64,000 bases of DNA from the NCBI RefSeq assembly GCF_021032705.1, contig NZ_JAHVXI010000001.1, positions 620,001-684,000 of the forward strand, given 5' to 3'. Both the position numbers and the translations under genes were made by a program. This stretch comes from Psychroserpens luteolus. GTDB lineage: Bacteria; Bacteroidota; Bacteroidia; Flavobacteriales; Flavobacteriaceae. The notes beneath the pieces are model-generated. The model was not told where the DNA came from and did no database searches. It saw nothing but the letters and a program-made list of their open reading frames with translations. The first letter of the stretch is position 1. Each line of letters opens with the position of its first letter. Positions 59,497-64,000 of the stretch are shown piece after piece.

Positions 59497-61728
59497 ATGA
59501 AAAACATATTACTTACACTATCTTTTGTGAGTATTGCTTTTATTAGTATTGCTCAGAACAACCTTAACTTAGATTTTGAAACTCTTGACAATGAAACATC
59601 CAAAGACTGGACGTCATTTGGTGATGGTAGTTATAAGATAGGTTTTGACACCTCTATTGTTCAAAACGGAACGGTTTCAGGAACTATAGAAAGCATCTCA
59701 GGTCAAAAAGGTTTTAGAGCGTTATCTTATAAAATACCAGCCAATTTTGGAGGAAAAAAGATAAAACTTACCGGCTATCTTAAAACTGAAAACGTCGAAG
59801 GTGGATGGGCAGGATTATGGATGCGTATTGATCCAAATGTAGGGTTTGACAATATGCGATCTAAGAGACTTCAAGGGACAAACGAATGGGAAAAATATGA
59901 AATAGAACTCAAATTAGAAGATAGTGCTGAAGAGGTCCTTGTGGGAGGTTTACTTGTAGGTACTGGAAAAATATGGGTTGATCATCTCGAAGTTACAGTA
60001 GATGGAAAACCGCTGGATCAAGCACCTAAAAAAGCACTGTCCAAAGCACAAATGGATAAAGAGTTTGACAAAGGCTCTAATATTACATTTAATGCTTTAA
60101 GTAATACACAAATTAAAAATTTAGAGTTGTTAGGGCGTGTATGGGGCTTTTTAAAATATCATCATCCTGAAATTGGTAAAGGGAACTACAACTGGGATTA
60201 TGAATTGTTTAGAATACTTCCTAAATACCAAAAAGCAACAACTCATAAAGAGCGAGATAATATTCTTGTTTCTTGGATAGAAAACTTGGGAGAGGTAGCA
60301 CCATGCAAAAATTGTAAAAAGACGAATAAAGATGCCTTTTTAAAACCAAATATAGACTGGATAAAAAGTGATGAGATCTCAAGTACATTAAGTGAAAAAC
60401 TGTTGTACATCCAAAAAAATAGACATCAGGGAACTCATTTCTATATTGGTATGCAACCTAGTGTAGGAAATCCTAAGTTTAAAAATGAAAAATCATACTC
60501 TGGAATGAAGTATCCTGATGCTGGTTTCAGATTGCTTTCTGTGTACAAATACTGGAACATGATTAATTATTTCTTCCCTTACAGACATTTAATGGACAAA
60601 GATTGGGACACGTGTTTGGAAGAGTATATTCCTAAGTTTATCAATGCAAAAAATGAACTTGAATATGAGTTAGCAGCCATTCAAATGATTGGTGATATCA
60701 AAGATACACATGCTAATCTTTGGGGTGGAAATAATAAAATTCAAGAGGAACGAGGTGATTATTATGCGCCTGTTCACGTCAAGTTTATTGAAAACAAATT
60801 AGTAGTTGATGATTTATTTGATGATGAAAAAAGTGAATCTTGTGGTCTAAAATTAGGCGATGTAATTACATATATCAATGGAAAACCTGTTGCCGAAATG
60901 GTTTCAGAAATGAATCCTTACTATCCAGCATCTAATCAACCTACACGATTACGTGATATTAGTTTTGACATTTTACGCTCTGTAGATAATACGATAAACC
61001 TCAAAGTTAAACGTCAAGGAAATCATTTTGACAAAACCTTAGATCTTTATTATAAAAATAATATAAAAGGTCACTATAGTTGGTATAAGGAACGAACAGA
61101 ATCTAGCTTTAAAAAGCTGAATGATAATATTGGTTATGTAACGTTGCAAAACATCAAAGAGCAAGATGTTGATGCACTCAAAGAAGCTTTTAAAGACACT
61201 AAAGGTATTATTGTGGATATACGAAACTACCCTTCTACCTTTGTTCCATTTACGCTTGGAAACTATCTCAACTCTAATCGCACAAATTTTGTTAAATTTA
61301 CATCTGGAAGTATTGATAATCCTGGTGAATTCACTTTTAGAGATGGTGCCAAAGTTGGTATAAAAAGAAATTGGTCTTACAAAGGACAAAAGGTCATTAT
61401 TATTGTTAATGAAATCTCTCAAAGTCAAGCAGAATATACTGCAATGGCATTTAGAGCTGGTGAAAAAACGACCATAATTGGAAGCACAACAGCTGGTGCA
61501 GATGGTAACGTTTCTCGAATTGATCTTCCAGGTGGATTACGAACAATGATTTCTGGAATTGGTGTATATTATCCTGATGGAACTGAAACGCAACGTATAG
61601 GTATTGTTCCAGATGTTGAAGTAAAACCAACCATTGAAGGCATTAGACAAGGTCGTGATGAATTGCTTGAAAAGGCCATAGACCTCATTAATCAATCAAT
61701 TGCAACAAACCAAAAAATTAAAGATTAA
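59497..61728 (+). CDS. Secreted S41-family peptidase (tail-specific protease-like)
   Basis: A protein of 743 residues with a signal peptide (about 1-19, ending SIAQ). An N-terminal beta-sandwich (about 22-175), similar to carbohydrate-binding or jelly-roll modules, precedes a helical linker and a PDZ-like region (about 420-510, CGLKLGDVITYINGKPVAEM). The C-terminal S41 peptidase domain has IGYVTLQNIKEQDVDALKEAFKDTKGIIVDIRNYPS and EISQSQAEYTAMAFRAGEKTTIIGSTTAGADG, where the serine of SQAEY is the likely nucleophile. It probably processes exported proteins or peptides. It lies 75 bp after the serine hydrolase and before the exonuclease gene. Confidence 0.88.
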   Translation: MKNILLTLSFVSIAFISIAQNNLNLDFETLDNETSKDWTSFGDGSYKIGFDTSIVQNGTVSGTIESISGQKGFRALSYKIPANFGGKKIKLTGYLKTENVEGGWAGLWMRIDPNVGFDNMRSKRLQGTNEWEKYEIELKLEDSAEEVLVGGLLVGTGKIWVDHLEVTVDGKPLDQAPKKALSKAQMDKEFDKGSNITFNALSNTQIKNLELLGRVWGFLKYHHPEIGKGNYNWDYELFRILPKYQKATTHKERDNILVSWIENLGEVAPCKNCKKTNKDAFLKPNIDWIKSDEISSTLSEKLLYIQKNRHQGTHFYIGMQPSVGNPKFKNEKSYSGMKYPDAGFRLLSVYKYWNMINYFFPYRHLMDKDWDTCLEEYIPKFINAKNELEYELAAIQMIGDIKDTHANLWGGNNKIQEERGDYYAPVHVKFIENKLVVDDLFDDEKSESCGLKLGDVITYINGKPVAEMVSEMNPYYPASNQPTRLRDISFDILRSVDNTINLKVKRQGNHFDKTLDLYYKNNIKGHYSWYKERTESSFKKLNDNIGYVTLQNIKEQDVDALKEAFKDTKGIIVDIRNYPSTFVPFTLGNYLNSNRTNFVKFTSGSIDNPGEFTFRDGAKVGIKRNWSYKGQKVIIIVNEISQSQAEYTAMAFRAGEKTTIIGSTTAGADGNVSRIDLPGGLRTMISGIGVYYPDGTETQRIGIVPDVEVKPTIEGIRQGRDELLEKAIDLINQSIATNQKIKD

Positions 61729-61757
61729 TTAAACATTTCATTTAAACCGAAATAGGC

Positions 61758-62471
61758 ATGATAACAAAATTAAATATAGAAAATATTCTATTTTTAGATA
61801 TTGAAACGGTTCCAGAGTCTGAACAGTTTTCTGATCTTGACGAGACCAAACAAGAACTTTGGGAACATAAGTCTCAATACCAAAGACGTGATGAATTTAC
61901 TGCAGAGGAATTCTATGAACGCGCTGGTATATGGGCAGAATTTGGAAAAATCATCTGTATATCTGTTGGGTATTTTAAAATGGAAGGAGATATCAGAACG
62001 TTTAGAGTGACGTCTTTCTATGGTGATGAAATAAAGATTCTGAAAGATTTTAAAAACCTATTGATTACACATTTCAGTAGTAACAAACACTTACTTTGTG
62101 CGCACAATGGGAAAGAATTTGATTTCCCGTATATCGCTCGTCGTATGATTATTCACAACATAGAATTGCCATATAAGTTAAATCTCTTTGGAAAAAAACC
62201 TTGGGAAGTACCTCATCTTGACACTTTAGAGCTTTGGAAATTTGGAGACTATAAAACTTATACCTCATTAAAGCTATTAACTAATGTTCTAGGGATACCA
62301 TCACCAAAAGATGATATTGATGGTAGTCAAGTGTATCACGTCTACTACAAAGAAAAAGAAATCGATAGAATCATCACGTATTGTGAAAAAGACACCATTG
62401 CTGTTGCTCAGATTTTCTTGAGGCTAAGAGGTGATGACTTATTACATGATAACGAGATCATTCATGTTTAA
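61758..62471 (+). CDS. 3'-5' exonuclease of the PolB-like (DNA_pol_B_exo2) family
   Basis: A cytoplasmic protein of 237 residues with the DEDDy exonuclease motifs. Motif 1 is FLDIETVPES (about 13-22, Asp and Glu), motif 2 is CAHNGKEFDFPYIARR (about 114-129), and motif 3 is YCEKDTIAVAQIF (about 208-220). The family is a predicted DNA polymerase B-like exonuclease that trims DNA or RNA 3' ends and may take part in repair. No polymerase domain is attached. It is the last plus-strand gene, 29 bp after the peptidase, and a terminator follows. Confidence 0.88.
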   Translation: MITKLNIENILFLDIETVPESEQFSDLDETKQELWEHKSQYQRRDEFTAEEFYERAGIWAEFGKIICISVGYFKMEGDIRTFRVTSFYGDEIKILKDFKNLLITHFSSNKHLLCAHNGKEFDFPYIARRMIIHNIELPYKLNLFGKKPWEVPHLDTLELWKFGDYKTYTSLKLLTNVLGIPSPKDDIDGSQVYHVYYKEKEIDRIITYCEKDTIAVAQIFLRLRGDDLLHDNEIIHV

Positions 62472-62499
62472 GATGGTATTTATAGCTGATGCAATAAAA

Positions 62500-62526
62500 A
62501 AAGTCCAGACAAAATATCTGGACTTT
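62500..62526. terminator. Bidirectional terminator between convergent genes
   Basis: AAAGTCCAGA at 62500-62509 pairs perfectly with TCTGGACTTT at 62517-62526, loop CAAAATA. The minus-strand 3' flank is a run of T (TTTTTTTATTGC), and the plus-strand side is A-rich. It ends the sorting-domain gene on the minus strand and also lies after the exonuclease gene. Confidence 0.82.
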
Positions 62527-62550
62527 AAAAATTAGTTAGTTAATTAATTT

Positions 62551-64000
62551 TTATTGTTTTATAAATCGTTTAGTAAACGTTTCGCCTTCCGAAGTAAATC
62601 GTATTTGATAAATAGCACCATCTAAATGACTTATATCTATGATATCATTTTTAACGATTCCTTTTCCTACGAGCTGACCAACTGTATTATAGATTTCGTA
62701 TTGAATATCTGAATAATCAGACTTCACATTTAACACGTTTCCTTTAACAGGGTTTGGATATAAAGTAATGTCTTTAACATCGCTTAGTTCTGGTCGAGCA
62801 GTTACTCCTTTTGCAGTACCTGTTGATAGGTTAATATTATCAATTGCAATATCTGCCTGCCATGTACTTCCAGTTAATCTGTTAAAACGTAATTGAACAC
62901 TTCCACCAGTATAAGCAGATAAATCTACACTTGCTGATTGCCATGAGTTTCCTAAGTTACCTGAACTATTCCAGATACTTACCCAACTTGCACCATCATC
63001 ATTACTAGCTTCTAGGTCAATTGTTCCCATATTACTAGAACCAAATTGGTGGTAATTGAAACTAAATGTTGCTGTAGTTTCTCCACTCAAATCAAAACAT
63101 GGTGAATTAACGATAGCTCTTTTATTTGGGTATCCAGTATTATTTCCTGAGGCCTCCACATAAATATAGAATGAGCCCTCAATAGCACTTGATGGTCCAG
63201 TACCACTTGACGGTGTACCATTAGCATCTCTAGTCCAATTTAAATCATCTGCTCCAGACTGTGTCCAAGCACCTAAAGAGCTTTCAAAACCTTCAGTATA
63301 AGGATATGAAGTAATTCCTCCAGAACAGCCGTTAACCACAACTTCTCCATCAATTAAACTAATATCATCAATGGCGATATCTGCTTGCCAAGTACCTCCA
63401 GTAACTCTGTTAAAGCGTAATTGAACACTTCCTCCAACATAAGCATTTAAACTAACGTTAGCCGTTAACCATTGGTTACCTTGATTACCTGTACTATTCC
63501 AAATAGAAGTCCAACTAGCACCATCATCATCACTTATTTCTAAGTCTATACTTCCCATATCTGATGAGCCAAATTGGTGGTATTTGAAACTAAATGTTGC
63601 TTCAGTTAATCCAGACAAATTAAAACAAGGTGAATTTAATATGGCTTGTTTATTAGGGTAACCAGTGTTATTCCCAGAAGCTTCTACAAAAATATAGAAT
63701 GACCCTTCGGTAGCGCTTGATGGTCCTGTTCCATTAGATGGTGTTCCATTAGCATCTCTTGTCCAATTCAAATCATCACCTGTTGCTTGGGTCCAAGCTC
63801 CAAAAGAACTCTCAAACCCTTCAGAATAAGGGAATGTTGAAATTCCTCCTGAGCACCCTGATGATGGATCTGATACATTTACTGTTCTTACTGCTTGTGC
63901 ATTGTTTCCAGCAGAATCACTTACACTATAGGTCACTGCATAAGATCCGGCATTTGCAGTATCTACAGTTCCTGAAATAACAATACTAGAGGTTAAGTCC
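62551..64000 (-). CDS. Type IX-secreted protein with two MAM-like repeats and C-terminal sorting domain, N-terminus outside the window
   Basis: The open frame continues to the right edge, so only the C-terminal 482 residues are visible. They begin in a DUF5011-type immunoglobulin-like domain (DLTSSIVISGTVDTANAGSY, then YSVSDSAGNN). Two copies of a MAM-like domain of about 165 residues follow, each with GFESS(F/L)GAWTQ, DDLNWTRDANGTPS, YHQFGSS(D/N)MG and QADIAID(D/N)I. The last 75 residues, from LYPNPVKGNVLNV to FTKRFIKQ, are the type A sorting domain recognised by the Por/T9SS system. Proteins with this layout are often secreted proteases or adhesins; the catalytic part, if any, lies outside. 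A GTG at 63936 is an internal codon, not a start. Confidence 0.9.
   Translation of the reverse strand, partial: DLTSSIVISGTVDTANAGSYAVTYSVSDSAGNNAQAVRTVNVSDPSSGCSGGISTFPYSEGFESSFGAWTQATGDDLNWTRDANGTPSNGTGPSSATEGSFYIFVEASGNNTGYPNKQAILNSPCFNLSGLTEATFSFKYHQFGSSDMGSIDLEISDDDGASWTSIWNSTGNQGNQWLTANVSLNAYVGGSVQLRFNRVTGGTWQADIAIDDISLIDGEVVVNGCSGGITSYPYTEGFESSLGAWTQSGADDLNWTRDANGTPSSGTGPSSAIEGSFYIYVEASGNNTGYPNKRAIVNSPCFDLSGETTATFSFNYHQFGSSNMGTIDLEASNDDGASWVSIWNSSGNLGNSWQSASVDLSAYTGGSVQLRFNRLTGSTWQADIAIDNINLSTGTAKGVTARPELSDVKDITLYPNPVKGNVLNVKSDYSDIQYEIYNTVGQLVGKGIVKNDIIDISHLDGAIYQIRFTSEGETFTKRFIKQ

Noticed and set aside
61039-61428. Minus-strand frame of 129 codons inside the S41 peptidase gene
   Set aside because: The opposite strand encodes the conserved peptidase domain, so the frame is a shadow.
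63934-63936. GTG start codon for the sorting-domain protein
   Set aside because: The frame continues upstream to the edge with immunoglobulin-like domain sequence, so the GTG is an internal valine codon.
1-64000. tRNA, rRNA, CRISPR arrays, insertion sequences or prophage genes
   Set aside because: None were recognised; no cloverleaf, regularly spaced repeat array, transposase or phage structural gene is visible.

Overview
The window is AT-rich, with dense gene packing, SusC/SusD-type outer-membrane genes, a type IX secretion sorting domain, weak Shine-Dalgarno sequences and promoters matching the Bacteroidetes form (TTG or TTTG, about 19 bp, TAnnTTTG). Together these point to a marine member of the Flavobacteriaceae (Bacteroidota). 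No rRNA, tRNA, CRISPR array or transposase was seen. The genus cannot be fixed from the sequence alone.

Positions 1-15900 hold an alginate utilisation locus on the minus strand, in two transcription units. Unit 1 (15801 down to 12325) is a PL7 lyase lipoprotein, a tandem double-domain lyase and KdgF. Unit 2 (12015 down to the left edge) is SusC, SusD, a PKD-rich surface glycan-binding lipoprotein, a second PL7 lyase, a GntR/FadR-family regulator, a hexuronate-type MFS permease, an SDR reductase, KDG kinase and KDPG aldolase (cut by the window). The lyases cut alginate, SusC/D import oligomers, KdgF and the SDR make 2-keto-3-deoxygluconate (KDG), and the kinase and aldolase feed pyruvate and glyceraldehyde-3-phosphate to central metabolism. 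Both units start with a consensus promoter whose -7 box runs into an identical double palindrome (TGGTTTACCA twice), probably the operator of the cluster's own GntR regulator. The SusC leader may also carry an antisense small RNA on the plus strand.

Positions 16000-19450 are an accessory strip of small plus-strand genes (lipoprotein, small membrane protein, secreted glyoxalase-fold protein). They are separated by related inverted-repeat elements resembling gene cassettes, followed by a gene remnant, a VIT/CCC1-type transporter and a DUF6090-like protein. Positions 19510-27274 are a five-gene minus-strand operon of planctomycete-type cytochrome proteins: DUF1549/DUF1553 with two haem-c motifs, DUF1501, an NHL-type propeller, a lipoprotein, and a membrane cytochrome with leucine-rich-repeat and hexosaminidase-C-like domains. 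Its function is unknown.

Positions 27359-41658 hold housekeeping and envelope genes: a radical SAM protein, an enoyl-CoA hydratase, an orphan NtrY-like kinase, HemJ, a sortilin-like Asp-box protein, a MATE exporter, HemH and a very large TraB/GumN-domain protein. Positions 42746-50951 are a plus-strand haem operon (hemA, a hemC-hemD fusion, hemE, hemF, hemB plus small partners), with a divergent AraC-type regulator. With hemJ and hemH, the window carries nearly the whole route from glutamyl-tRNA to haem.

Positions 51000-56059 hold two unknown minus-strand genes and a histidine kinase/response regulator pair. The pair's promoter and the promoter of the following secreted coiled-coil protein share an 11-bp-period direct repeat (GGTTAA, N5, GGTTAA) exactly 36 bp upstream of a TAnnTTTG box, which looks like an autoregulated regulon. 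Positions 56124-62471 hold a CNNM/CBS protein, Ogt, a DUF4442 protein, a serine hydrolase, an S41 peptidase and an exonuclease. The right edge is the 3' part of a type IX-secreted protein with two MAM-like repeats.
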